Shown here piece after piece: positions 34,558 to 42,743 of a DNA stretch of 64,000 bases (position 1 is the first letter of the stretch; every line of letters starts with the position of its first letter). Source of the stretch: UBA4416 sp040389965 (GTDB taxonomy: Bacteria; Bacteroidota; Bacteroidia; B-17B0; Aurantibacillaceae); assembly GCA_040389965.1 (NCBI GenBank), contig JAZJZF010000064.1, positions 1-64,000 of the forward strand. The letters run 5' to 3'. The translations under genes were made by a program, and so were the position numbers. The notes beneath the pieces were generated by a model, which saw nothing but the letters and a program-made list of their open reading frames with translations, did no database searches and was not told the DNA's origin.

Positions 34558-35844
34558 ATGTTAAAAAAACGCGTAGTAATAACGGGAATGTCGATCAATA
34601 CTCCCATTGGAGACACATTAGATTCATTTTTAGAGAACCTTTTAGAAGGAAAATCAGCCATCAAAAGATGGGATTCATTAGACTCCAGCAGAATTTACTC
34701 TAAAGTGGGTGGCGATCATGGCCACTATGATATTAATGGTAAAATAGACAGCTACAAGGGACAGATCCCGGAAGAGATGTTTAAACGCTTCGAAAAATTG
34801 GGAAAAAAATCGCCATGGGCTATTGCCATGTCTTTACAAACAACTGTAGAGGCTTTCAAAGATGCCGGTTATTTAAACGAAATTAAAGACGGAAATAACA
34901 TTGCAACCATCGTTGCAGGTCATAACCTTAACCAAAAATACACGTTCGAAAACCATGATGTGTTTAACGATGAACCTGAATTTGTAGATGGTTTATTTGC
35001 ATTATACGGATTGGATACACACCATGTAGGTGCAGTAACAGATGTATTACAATTACACGGCCCTGCTTATACCGTTGGTGCAGCGTGTGCCAGTGGTAAC
35101 GTAGCTATGCGTTGCGCCGTTGACGAAATTCAGATGCATGATGTAAGTGTAGCAGCCGTTGTTGCTCCGGTATTAGATTATTCACCTTTAGATATGCAGG
35201 GAATGGCTATTTTAGGAGCTATTTCTTACAAATCATTTAATGATACTCCTGAAAAAGCAAGCCGTCCATACGATACAAAACGTGAAGGCTTTGTTCCTTC
35301 TCATGGTGCTGCGGTACTTATTTTAGAAGATCTGGATCACGCTATTGCCCGTGGTGCTAAAATTTATGCAGAAATATTAGGTGTTGAATCTTCATCAGAT
35401 GGAAATCATTTACCTCAACCTTCAAGAATAGGACAAGCGCGTTTAATGAACCGCTTATTAAAAAACTGTAACGTAAAACCGGAAGAGGTTGATTATATCA
35501 GTGCTCACGCGACTTCTACGCCATTAGGCGATTTAACGGAACTACGTTCTATTAAAGATGTATTTGGAGATCACGTGTATAAATTAAAAATCAACGCTCC
35601 TAAATCTATGTTAGGTCACACCTGCTGGTCGGCTGCTACTGTAGAAACTGTTGCTGCTGTACTTCAGATGAACAAAGGAGAATTACATCCTTCCATCAAT
35701 ATCGAAAACCTTGATCCGGAAGTGGATGTAGATGTTTGCAGAAACAAAAGAACCAAACACGAAGTAAATATTTTATTGAAAAATTCATTCGGTTTCGGTG
35801 GATTAAATTGCATTAGCTTAATTAAAAAGTACAAAGGAAAATAA
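34558..35844 (+). CDS. beta-ketoacyl-ACP synthase (KAS I/II type)
   Basis: A 428-residue discrete ketosynthase with an intact triad: nucleophile Cys177 in VGAACASGNVAM, His317 in SAHATSTPLGDL and His354 in KSMLGHTCWSAA. Because the cysteine is present it should extend chains. It is not the Cys-to-Ser/Gln decarboxylating form usually found in HMG-synthase cassettes. It is the only ketosynthase in the cluster and lacks a visible chain-length-factor partner, so it probably works iteratively with malonyl-ACP. Confidence 0.9.
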   Translation: MLKKRVVITGMSINTPIGDTLDSFLENLLEGKSAIKRWDSLDSSRIYSKVGGDHGHYDINGKIDSYKGQIPEEMFKRFEKLGKKSPWAIAMSLQTTVEAFKDAGYLNEIKDGNNIATIVAGHNLNQKYTFENHDVFNDEPEFVDGLFALYGLDTHHVGAVTDVLQLHGPAYTVGAACASGNVAMRCAVDEIQMHDVSVAAVVAPVLDYSPLDMQGMAILGAISYKSFNDTPEKASRPYDTKREGFVPSHGAAVLILEDLDHAIARGAKIYAEILGVESSSDGNHLPQPSRIGQARLMNRLLKNCNVKPEEVDYISAHATSTPLGDLTELRSIKDVFGDHVYKLKINAPKSMLGHTCWSAATVETVAAVLQMNKGELHPSINIENLDPEVDVDVCRNKRTKHEVNILLKNSFGFGGLNCISLIKKYKGK

Positions 35845-35845
35845 T

Positions 35846-36586
35846 ATGAAGATTTTTATTACGGGGGGGTCGAGAGGTATTGGTTATAAAACCATGATGA
35901 TGGCTTTAGAAAGAGGACATGACGTGGCTTTTACATATAATAATCCTAATACAGATGTAGCTGCAATTATTGCAGAAGCTAAAAAAATTGCACCAAATCA
36001 GATGTGCAAAGGGTACCAGTTAAATGTGCGTTATGCCGATCAGGTATCTGATGTGGTAGATGCCGTTTTAGATGATTTTGATTCCATTGATACGGTTATT
36101 AACAACGCTGGCATCAACAGAAATAACCTGACGTTTAGTATGACGGATGAGGAATGGGACGATGTTATTGGAACAAACCTGAGCGGTGCGTTTTATGTAA
36201 CACGCGCGTTTTTACCCACCTTTTTAGCTAACCGCAAAGGAAGATTTGTACACATTTCTTCTATTGCCAAAGATGGTTTATCTGGACAGGCAAACTATGC
36301 GGCAAGTAAAGCAGGCTTATTAGGCTTATCACGCACTATTTCTAAAGAATACGGACAAAAAGGAATTACCAGTAACGTGGTTGCTCCCGGTATGTTTGAA
36401 ACAGACATGGTAAAAGAAAATCTGAGTGATCAGCTGAGAGGCTTCTGGATTCAGCATTGCCCGGCAAAACGCTTAGGCAATTTAGAGGAAGTAGCTGAAG
36501 TTATTTTATTTGTTGGCTCGGATGCTGCAAGTTATGTAAACGGACAAACAATAGATGTAAACGGTGGCCTGGATTGGGCTGATTAA
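35846..36586 (+). CDS. FabG-like 3-oxoacyl-ACP reductase
   Basis: This 246-residue SDR has FITGGSRGIGYKTM (cofactor loop), NNAGINRNN, the catalytic Ser in ISSIAKDG, Tyr151/Lys155 in NYAASKAGLL and the PGMFETDM loop. It reduces the beta-keto group made by the ketosynthase immediately upstream (a single base separates them), using NADPH by family rule. The motif set is complete. Confidence 0.9.
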   Translation: MKIFITGGSRGIGYKTMMMALERGHDVAFTYNNPNTDVAAIIAEAKKIAPNQMCKGYQLNVRYADQVSDVVDAVLDDFDSIDTVINNAGINRNNLTFSMTDEEWDDVIGTNLSGAFYVTRAFLPTFLANRKGRFVHISSIAKDGLSGQANYAASKAGLLGLSRTISKEYGQKGITSNVVAPGMFETDMVKENLSDQLRGFWIQHCPAKRLGNLEEVAEVILFVGSDAASYVNGQTIDVNGGLDWAD

Positions 36587-36691
36587 AATAGCACAACGTA
36601 AATTATAACACGAAACAATAACTTTGTTCCGCTGTTGTAAGGTACATCCAACGAAAGCTTATTTTAAGTGAAGTTGGAAAAAACAATAGAA

Positions 36692-37921
36692 ATGAAAAAA
36701 TACGGTATCGAAAAAATAAATGTGTATCCAACCGCTCTTCAGTTGGATCTGGAAGTATTGGCGAATGAACGCGGATACGATGTGGCACACATGAAAAAAG
36801 AATTAATGGTAGAAAAACGCGGTGTTAACCCACCATGGGAAGATACCGTTACCATGGCTGTGAATGCAGCAAAACCAATGCTTACACAGGAGGATATTGA
36901 TTCGATAGGTTTATTGATCGTAGCCAGTGAAACAGGTTTAGATCACGAAAAATCGTTAAGCTCATGGGTATTGCATTATTTAGGTTTACCAAGTGCCGTA
37001 CGTCATTTCGAAGTAAAAATAGCTTGTTATTCAGGTACTGCTGCACTTAAAATGGCGGTGTCCTGGTTATCATCGGGTATGGTAAGAAAAGGACAGAAAG
37101 CCTTAGTCATTACAACCGACGAAAGTTTAAACTCTATTCACAAACCATGGGAATATGTATGCGGCGGCGGTTCTGTAGCCATGCTCGTATCTGATAATCC
37201 TGAGTTTTTAGAACTGGAAGTTGAAAAATTTGGCGTATATGCACACGAAGTAGCTGATGTTATTCGCCCATTACCATGGTTAGAAACCGGTAACAGCGAG
37301 CACAGCTTATTTTCATACATGGAAGCATTAGCTGCTACCTACGAAGATTTTGAATTGAATGTAGGCAGTGTAGACTTTGCTAATTATTTTAAATACAATA
37401 TTTACCACGTACCATTTAGTGGTATCAGTTACAGAGCTCATAAATTATTAATGGGTATGAATACGGATGCCAATGCGGAAGAGGTAATGGAAAGTTTTAA
37501 AAAGAAAGTATTACCATCTATTTCTTATTCAAAAGACATTGGCGGCACATATGGTGGAAGTATCTTTATTGCCCTGTTAGCAACGATTGACAGAGTTGAC
37601 GATTTGAAACCGGACGACACCATTGGTGTATTTTCTTATGGCTCGGGATCATGCGCAGAGTTTTACTGTGTGAAATATACCGACAAATCAAAAGAAGTAG
37701 CAAAACGTGCCGGACTTAAAGAACGCATTGAGAACCGTTATAAAATAACGGTAAAGGATTACGAAGCAATGGAATTATTCAGAGAACAACGTATTAAAGA
37801 AGGTGATTTTACACCCGATTATAATATGGTTCCTGGCTTATATGACGCTGCTTATAAAGGTAAAGGACTTTTAATTTACACAGGATCTAAAGGTTACTAC
37901 AGAACATACGATTTTAGTTAG
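36692..37921 (+). CDS. polyketide-type HMG-CoA/HMG-ACP synthase
   Basis: This 409-residue HMG-synthase-family enzyme aligns with PksG/CurD-type beta-branching synthases: VASETGLDHEKSLSS (catalytic Glu region), VKIACYSGTAALKMA (Cys112), NIYHVPFSGISY (His, about 235) and GVFSYGSGSCAEF. It adds an acetyl-derived carbanion to the beta-carbonyl of an acyl-ACP. The start at 36692 (MKKYGIEKINVYP) is preferred over the GTG at 36668. It is followed by the ECH1-type gene and paired with an ECH2-type gene at 41457, giving a full branching cassette except the donor-generating ketosynthase. Confidence 0.88.
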   Translation: MKKYGIEKINVYPTALQLDLEVLANERGYDVAHMKKELMVEKRGVNPPWEDTVTMAVNAAKPMLTQEDIDSIGLLIVASETGLDHEKSLSSWVLHYLGLPSAVRHFEVKIACYSGTAALKMAVSWLSSGMVRKGQKALVITTDESLNSIHKPWEYVCGGGSVAMLVSDNPEFLELEVEKFGVYAHEVADVIRPLPWLETGNSEHSLFSYMEALAATYEDFELNVGSVDFANYFKYNIYHVPFSGISYRAHKLLMGMNTDANAEEVMESFKKKVLPSISYSKDIGGTYGGSIFIALLATIDRVDDLKPDDTIGVFSYGSGSCAEFYCVKYTDKSKEVAKRAGLKERIENRYKITVKDYEAMELFREQRIKEGDFTPDYNMVPGLYDAAYKGKGLLIYTGSKGYYRTYDFS

Positions 37922-37947
37922 TCATACTGAACTTGTTTCAGGGTGAC
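37921..37947. repeat. palindromic intergenic repeat
   Basis: The sequence begins GTCATACTGAACTTG and ends TTCAGGGTGAC, giving an imperfect hairpin with GTCA-CTGA / TCAG-TGAC arms. It lies directly after the HMG-synthase stop and resembles dispersed REP-like hairpins of Bacteroidota. It may attenuate transcription or stabilise the upstream message. Confidence 0.5.
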
Positions 37948-38016
37948 ATAAATGGCAGAATACTAGTATTCTAATGTTCAATGTTTATTATCGGAGTCTC
38001 TTATTTTTTAGTCAAC

Positions 38017-38736
38017 ATGAATCAAACATTATACAAAGAAATAAACATCCCGCCTTTATTAAACCCTGAATCCATCAGGAGTTTATCGGAACAAATCACG
38101 TCAGCCGAAAACAGCGAAGTACGTTTTTTGATCCTGAAAGGGAGTGCTGAAATCTTTTGTAAGGGCCTCGATTTAAAATGGGTGGCTACTAACGAACGTG
38201 GCGATTACATGAAAGAAATGCAGGAATACGGGGAGTTTTTAAAAAAACTTCAAACCGGTAAATGTATTTCAATTGCAGTTGTTTCGGGCGAGGTATCAGG
38301 TGGAGGCATGGGTATTGTTTGTGCCTGCGACCATGTTATTTCAACCGAGTCTGCTACTTTTTCTTTACCCGAAGGCTTACTGGGCTTAATCCCGGGAATG
38401 ATCCTTCCTTCTTTATTAAACAGAATAAGCCCTCTCCGCATCAAAAAAATGGTACTTACTGGACAAAAGTATCCTGCGGCAAAAGCTTACGAATGGGAAA
38501 TTGCTGATGATGTTACTAAAGCAGATGATCTGGATTCTGCCATTACAAAAGCGATCAGTAGTATGAAGTCCTGTAAAAGGGAACCTGTTGGAGATATTAA
38601 GAAACTTTTATACACCTCTAACATCAACAAAGACGAACTTGCGTTGTTAGGTATGAAAATTTTGAATGCAAAATTAAACGAACCTGAGATCAGGGAACGC
38701 TTGCAGGACATTTTAGAATTTATGGATGATGAATAA
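38017..38736 (+). CDS. enoyl-CoA hydratase-family dehydratase, ECH1/PksH-like
   Basis: A 239-residue crotonase-fold protein. The oxyanion-hole segments are FCKGLDLKWVA (about 50) and VSGEVSGGGMGIVCACDHV (about 90-108), followed by TFSLPEGLLGLIPGMILPSL. These resemble PksH-type ECH1 enzymes that dehydrate HMG-ACP to 3-methylglutaconyl-ACP. The start was chosen at MNQTLYKEINIPP (38017) rather than 37981, which adds an unusual hydrophobic stretch. Neighbour context (HMG synthase just upstream) supports the role. Confidence 0.78.
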   Translation: MNQTLYKEINIPPLLNPESIRSLSEQITSAENSEVRFLILKGSAEIFCKGLDLKWVATNERGDYMKEMQEYGEFLKKLQTGKCISIAVVSGEVSGGGMGIVCACDHVISTESATFSLPEGLLGLIPGMILPSLLNRISPLRIKKMVLTGQKYPAAKAYEWEIADDVTKADDLDSAITKAISSMKSCKREPVGDIKKLLYTSNINKDELALLGMKILNAKLNEPEIRERLQDILEFMDDE

Positions 38737-38813
38737 AAGCTAATACATATACTTGTTAAATTAAAATCAATACAAACCTGTTTTTTCACTAATTTTATAA
38801 AAAATTCATTCAG

Positions 38814-39440
38814 ATGAACAAACCTCAATTCGTATCTAATAGTCAGGAGTCGACCCGTATGTTTAAAAGTGATTTTTTAGAAATGTTTTCTAAGATCCAT
38901 TTCCTTACGCCTTTAATCCTGTTTGTGCCGGTTGTTTTATTCTTCCTTTACAAAACTATTTTTGTATTTCACTTACCGGTATTGAACATTATTTTATTGT
39001 TTATTGCAGGTGTTATTATCTGGTCACTAACAGAGTATATCATGCACCGTTTCTTGTTTCACTACCACCCTACTTCAGAGTTTGGTAAGCGCATTCACTT
39101 TATTTTTCATGGTGTACATCATGATTACCCTAACGATGCCAAACGCTTGGTAATGGCGCCGGCAGTAAGTGTACCTTTAGCCGTATTATACTATTTTTTA
39201 TTTCGTTTGGTATTAGGCGAGATGAATGTAGCGCCGTTCTTTACAGGTTTTGTGGCAGGATATCTTTTTTATGATATGACCCATTATGCCATACATCATT
39301 TTACCTTTAAAAGCGGCATCTGGCTTAAAATAAAGAAACATCACATGGTGCATCATTACAAAGATCACGATCATGGATATGGCGTAAGCTCAAAGCTATG
39401 GGACATTATTTTCAGAACCGATTTTAAAGATCCAAAATAA
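38814..39440 (+). CDS. FA2H/Scs7-like fatty acid (sphingolipid) 2-hydroxylase
   Basis: This 208-residue diiron membrane hydroxylase has four hydrophobic segments and the sterol/fatty-acid-hydroxylase histidine boxes: EYIMHRFLFHYHP, FIFHGVHHDYPNDAKRLVM, YDMTHYAIHHF, and KKHHMVHHYKDHDHGYGVS, ending SKLWDIIFRT. The order and spacing closely match FA2H/Scs7, which alpha-hydroxylate the acyl chain of ceramides. The N-terminal cytochrome b5 domain of those eukaryotic enzymes is absent, so a separate electron donor is needed. Start ATG 38814. Confidence 0.85.
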   Translation: MNKPQFVSNSQESTRMFKSDFLEMFSKIHFLTPLILFVPVVLFFLYKTIFVFHLPVLNIILLFIAGVIIWSLTEYIMHRFLFHYHPTSEFGKRIHFIFHGVHHDYPNDAKRLVMAPAVSVPLAVLYYFLFRLVLGEMNVAPFFTGFVAGYLFYDMTHYAIHHFTFKSGIWLKIKKHHMVHHYKDHDHGYGVSSKLWDIIFRTDFKDPK

Positions 39441-39463
39441 AGTCCTATCTTTCATGACATTGC

Positions 39464-40549
39464 ATGAAAGATATTACTACCATCAAAATCACAGATCCCG
39501 TTTATAAGGAGAAAACAAATCCTAATTTCATTGAACGGTTTTTTATTTCTCTTTTAAATGATAAGCGCGATATAGCTTTTATTAAAGTTTGTGGCCTTAT
39601 TATGATTACTACAATCCCATTTGCGGTGTATTTGTTTATTCCCGGAAACCTGAACTGGTGGCTGGTGCTTATTTACTACGCGTTTAATTTTGGTATAATG
39701 GCCGGTACATTTATTTTAATGCTACACTTAACATCTCACAGGCCTTTATTTAAGAAAGAATACAAGTCATTAAACAATTTTATTCCCTGGGTCATTGGTC
39801 CATTTTATGGAGAAACACCCGAGTCTTATTTTGCACACCATCTGGGCATGCACCATGCCGAAGATAATATGCCCGAAGACCTCAGCAGTACTATGAAATT
39901 TCAAAGAGATAGTTTCGGCGATTTCATGAAATATTACTTTACGTTTATCAGCGTTGGCATTTATGACCTGGCAGTTTATTTAAAGAAGAAAAAACGCATG
40001 AAGATCAGAAAAGATTTTTTGATCGGAGAAATATCTTTCTGGATCATTGCATTGGCTCTGATGTTCTTTAATTTTAAAGCATCGCTGTTTGTATTTATTA
40101 TTCCGGTATTTATTGTGCGGTTCCTGATGATGGCCGGCAACTGGGGGCAGCATGCGTTTATTGACAAAAACGCTCCAAAAAACAATTACAGGAATTCTAT
40201 TAATTGTATTAATGTGCGTTACAATCATACTTGCTTTAATGACGGCTACCATATTGTACATCATTTAAAACCGGCGATGCACTGGTTAGAATTACCGGAA
40301 GAGTTTCAGAAAAATATGGATAAGTACACCACCGAAAACGCGATCATTTTTGAGGGCATTGATTTTTTTATGGTGTGGTTTTATCTAATGAATAAACGCT
40401 ATGATATTCTGGCCGAGAAAATGGTTATTGTAAATCCTGCGATTACAACCAAAGAAGAAGCTATTACCCTTTTAAAAGAGAGAACACGCCGAATCGACGA
40501 TTATGTTCCTGTGGTAAAACCAATAAGGGTACAAACGCAAACAGCCTGA
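39464..40549 (+). CDS. membrane fatty-acid/lipid desaturase
   Basis: A 361-residue polytopic desaturase-family protein with three histidine boxes: LMLHLTSHRPLF (about 88-99), YFAHHLGMHHAED (about 123-135) and DGYHIVHHLKPAMHW (about 259-273). The boxes differ from the classical sphingolipid delta-4 desaturase pattern, so the position and type of bond (desaturation or hydroxylation) are open. It follows the hydroxylase by 23 bases, suggesting that both modify the same lipid. A terminator overlaps its stop. Confidence 0.8.
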   Translation: MKDITTIKITDPVYKEKTNPNFIERFFISLLNDKRDIAFIKVCGLIMITTIPFAVYLFIPGNLNWWLVLIYYAFNFGIMAGTFILMLHLTSHRPLFKKEYKSLNNFIPWVIGPFYGETPESYFAHHLGMHHAEDNMPEDLSSTMKFQRDSFGDFMKYYFTFISVGIYDLAVYLKKKKRMKIRKDFLIGEISFWIIALALMFFNFKASLFVFIIPVFIVRFLMMAGNWGQHAFIDKNAPKNNYRNSINCINVRYNHTCFNDGYHIVHHLKPAMHWLELPEEFQKNMDKYTTENAIIFEGIDFFMVWFYLMNKRYDILAEKMVIVNPAITTKEEAITLLKERTRRIDDYVPVVKPIRVQTQTA

Positions 40550-40570
40550 TAAATCAGGCTGTTTCTTTAT
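40541..40570 (+). terminator. terminator of the plus-strand cluster segment
   Basis: A perfect 9-bp stem ACAGCCTGA/TCAGGCTGT (40541-40549, 40554-40562) is followed by TTTCTTTATT; the desaturase stop codon lies inside the first arm. Confidence 0.8.
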
Positions 40571-40580
40571 TATATTTTTC

Positions 40581-40655
40581 TGTCACTTCGAGTAGCATTT
40601 GTATGTTCTTTCAAATGCATATCGAGAAGCGTTCTCGACTCCGCTCGAACTGACA
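40581..40655. repeat. compound palindromic repeat between convergent genes
   Basis: Outer arms TGTCACTTCGAG/CTCGAACTGACA (one mismatch) enclose two internal hairpins, GCATTTG-TATGTTCT-TTCAAATGC and TCGAGAA-GC-GTTCTCGA. Such cloverleaf-like elements are typical of dispersed non-autonomous repeats; no coding content. Confidence 0.7.
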
Positions 40656-40669
40656 AACTTTTCTCCTTC

Positions 40670-41473
40670 TTATAGTCCTAACTCGTCTTTATCAACGTAT
40701 AGACGTTGTAGGCCTTCTGCGAAATCATAACCTCTGTCAGCAATAATAGTTTGCCCTCTAATGGCATCCATTAAGCCTGAACACATCATATAAGCAACGC
40801 GTGCAAACTCTTCGAGTTCAATATGCGTACCCGGAATATCGTATTTAGCAATAAACTCTGTCCACTCGTTACCAAGTGTTGACAATAAAGAGTCTGTAAT
40901 AACCGGACGTGTTCTCAGGATATTGAAAATAATATTTTCATCATAAAAATGATAGTTAAGGTATTTTACCAACACTTCATTTAATGCTTTGGTAGCTGCT
41001 GCAAAATCGTAGTTTTTATGGAAACGATCAGGCCCGTGAGAAGATAAACCAATCACGTATTTTGGATATACACCAAATACATTTTTCATTTGGCGGGTAT
41101 ATTCAACCATTGGCCAGCAGCTGTATTCAATACTTTTCAACAAAGAACCTTCGTTATAATCGTCGATACTTTTTACCAAATTGGCAAAAGACACGTTAGA
41201 AATAAATACATCTAAACGACCAAAACGTTCTTTAATTTCAGTTAATAACTCAACGGTATCGTCGTTATTGATAACATCTGCCTGTTTTAAAAACGGAGGA
41301 GGCAGGTTTCTTGCTTTAAATTCGTTAATAATGTCTTCTTCTTCAATACTTCCCCAACCGTAAGTAATAACGCACTGATCACCATGTTCAGCAAATTTAA
41401 AAGCTATCTCCTTCCCTATTCCTTTAGTACCACCGGTTATTAAAACCACTCTTTGATTATTCATATTTGACAT
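40670..41473 (-). CDS. FabL-like enoyl-ACP reductase, copy A
   Basis: A 267-residue SDR: LITGGTKGIGKEIAFKF, then VFISNVSFANLVKSI in place of the NNAG motif. A catalytic pair is spaced Y-x6-K in NYDFAAATKALNEVLVKYL, the spacing of FabI/FabL-type enoyl reductases rather than the Y-x3-K of ketoreductases. It is paralogous to the gene at 42744. It probably reduces the enoyl-ACP formed by the dehydratase or by the branching cassette. Its start overlaps the ECH2 gene by 17 bases. Confidence 0.78.
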   Translation of the reverse strand: MSNMNNQRVVLITGGTKGIGKEIAFKFAEHGDQCVITYGWGSIEEEDIINEFKARNLPPPFLKQADVINNDDTVELLTEIKERFGRLDVFISNVSFANLVKSIDDYNEGSLLKSIEYSCWPMVEYTRQMKNVFGVYPKYVIGLSSHGPDRFHKNYDFAAATKALNEVLVKYLNYHFYDENIIFNILRTRPVITDSLLSTLGNEWTEFIAKYDIPGTHIELEEFARVAYMMCSGLMDAIRGQTIIADRGYDFAEGLQRLYVDKDELGL

Positions 41474-42224
41474 AATTTTCCTGTATAATTGTTAATATTT
41501 CTTCTTCATTAAAAGTTAACTCATGCATCATGGTTTCGATGCTGTAAGTTTCTTCAAATGTTTTTCTTCTTTGCATGCTTTGGTAGCGTTTTAGCACCGA
41601 TAAAGCTTTGCGAGGCTTTTCAGCCATAGCTTCCGCCAAAATTTCCGCTTTTTCAAGTACTTCTGCCTTCGGTAAAATATAATTGAAATTTGTTTTTCCT
41701 ATGAGGCTTTTACCTGAATAATTATTACCTGTATACTGCATTTCCTGAGCAACAGCGGGCGACATATAATGTTCCATTAATTTGGTAATACCCATACCTG
41801 GTGTAAAGCCCATGTTCATAAAAGAACAGCCATAACGGCTTTCTTCGGCCAAAATAGCAATATCGGCACACAGGCCAAGCGCTAAACCTCCGCCAATGGC
41901 ATGACCTTCCATAGCCGAAATAACCGGAACGGAGATATCCAGGATCATTTTAGATAAAATAATGTCTACCGGCTTAATTTCTTTTTTACAAAGCCTTATA
42001 AGTGTATTAAGATCAGCTCCCGAGCAAAAAACGCCCGGTAAACCACTCATAATTAAAACTTTAAGCTCTTCGTTGGCTTTTACCTCATTTAAACAATGAA
42101 TCAGTTCCTCAATAAATTCGGGATTTAATCCGTTTTTCCCCTCTGCATCAAGCATTTGCATGGTGCCAATGCCGGAATCGCTAAAATTGAGCTTTATTAA
42201 TTTATTGTTTTTTGTAGAACTCAT
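41457..42224 (-). CDS. enoyl-CoA hydratase-family decarboxylase, ECH2/PksI-like
   Basis: This 255-residue crotonase-fold protein has MSGLPGVFCSGADLNTLI (about 58-75) and VISAMEGHAIGGGLALGLCAD (first oxyanion region, about 100-120), followed by FMNMGFTPGMGITKLMEHY. The last segment is typical of PksI-type ECH2 enzymes that decarboxylate 3-methylglutaconyl-ACP. Together with the HMG synthase (36692) and ECH1 (38017) it completes a beta-branching set. It is transcribed with the FabL-like reductase, which could then saturate the resulting 3-methylenoyl group. Confidence 0.78.
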   Translation of the reverse strand: MSSTKNNKLIKLNFSDSGIGTMQMLDAEGKNGLNPEFIEELIHCLNEVKANEELKVLIMSGLPGVFCSGADLNTLIRLCKKEIKPVDIILSKMILDISVPVISAMEGHAIGGGLALGLCADIAILAEESRYGCSFMNMGFTPGMGITKLMEHYMSPAVAQEMQYTGNNYSGKSLIGKTNFNYILPKAEVLEKAEILAEAMAEKPRKALSVLKRYQSMQRRKTFEETYSIETMMHELTFNEEEILTIIQENYVKYE

Positions 42225-42376
42225 CAGTTAAATTAAATGTTAAGAAAACGGGGTAAAATTAGCAAAATATTTAAACCTATTTAAGTTACAAACCAACACT
42301 ATTTTAAACTGTTAATAACTAAGCTACTTATTTTTAATTTTACTGATACTAAAGCTTCATATACTCATTTTTTTAG

Positions 42377-42384
42377 TAAATTTG
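42377..42384 (+). promoter_or_regulatory. ACP operon promoter -7 box
   Basis: TAAATTTG fits the TAnnTTTG consensus 40 bases upstream of the ACP start in the divergent intergenic region (42225-42423). The -33 element is weak. Confidence 0.5.
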
Positions 42385-42423
42385 ACTCCTTAATAAATTA
42401 ACCAAAATTTAACACCAGTCAAT

Positions 42424-42663
42424 ATGGAAAGAGACGAAATTTTAAAAGTTATTGAAAAACACCTAATGAAATCAGTTCCGGGTATCGCAGCAGGTATTGA
42501 TCCTGTTAAAAAATTCACTGACTACGGCGCTAACAGCCTAGACATCGTTGAGATTGTATCAGGAGCTATGCGCGAATTGAAAGTAAAAATCCCACGTACA
42601 GAATTGTCCGATATCCAAAACATTTCGGGTCTGATTGATAAGTTTCAGGCGTTTGCAAAATAA
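42424..42663 (+). CDS. acyl carrier protein
   Basis: A 79-residue ACP. Phosphopantetheine attachment is expected at Ser38 in DYGANSLDIVEIVSG (an N-S-L-D variant of DSLD). Helix 3 and the C-terminus are ELSDIQNISGLIDKFQ. As the only carrier protein in the cluster it should carry the growing chain and probably hand it to the alpha-oxoamine synthase, as dedicated ACPs do in other bacterial sphingolipid loci. It is followed by a strong hairpin that may set its expression above its downstream genes. Confidence 0.93.
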   Translation: MERDEILKVIEKHLMKSVPGIAAGIDPVKKFTDYGANSLDIVEIVSGAMRELKVKIPRTELSDIQNISGLIDKFQAFAK

Positions 42664-42673
42664 TTTTCATACT

Positions 42674-42713
42674 GCAGGCATCACTTGTTCCCGTAGCAAG
42701 TGATGCCTGCTTT
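42674..42713 (+). terminator. strong hairpin after ACP (attenuator or partial terminator)
   Basis: A perfect 14-bp stem GCAGGCATCACTTG/CAAGTGATGCCTGC (42674-42687, 42697-42710) with a 9-base loop is followed by only three Ts. The next gene starts 31 bases later on the same strand with no clear promoter, so partial read-through is likely. Confidence 0.7.
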
Positions 42714-42743
42714 CATGGTACCATTAACTTAAACACTAAACTT

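Noticed and set aside
35846..36586. This SDR as the ketosphinganine reductase
   Set aside because: It has standard FabG motifs and is adjacent to the ketosynthase; the D-T-P-x-F signature of ketosphinganine reductases is in the gene at 44912 instead.
36692..37921. HMG-CoA synthase of the mevalonate pathway
   Set aside because: No mevalonate genes are nearby, the sequence segments resemble PksG/CurD forms, and ECH1/ECH2-type partners are in the same locus.
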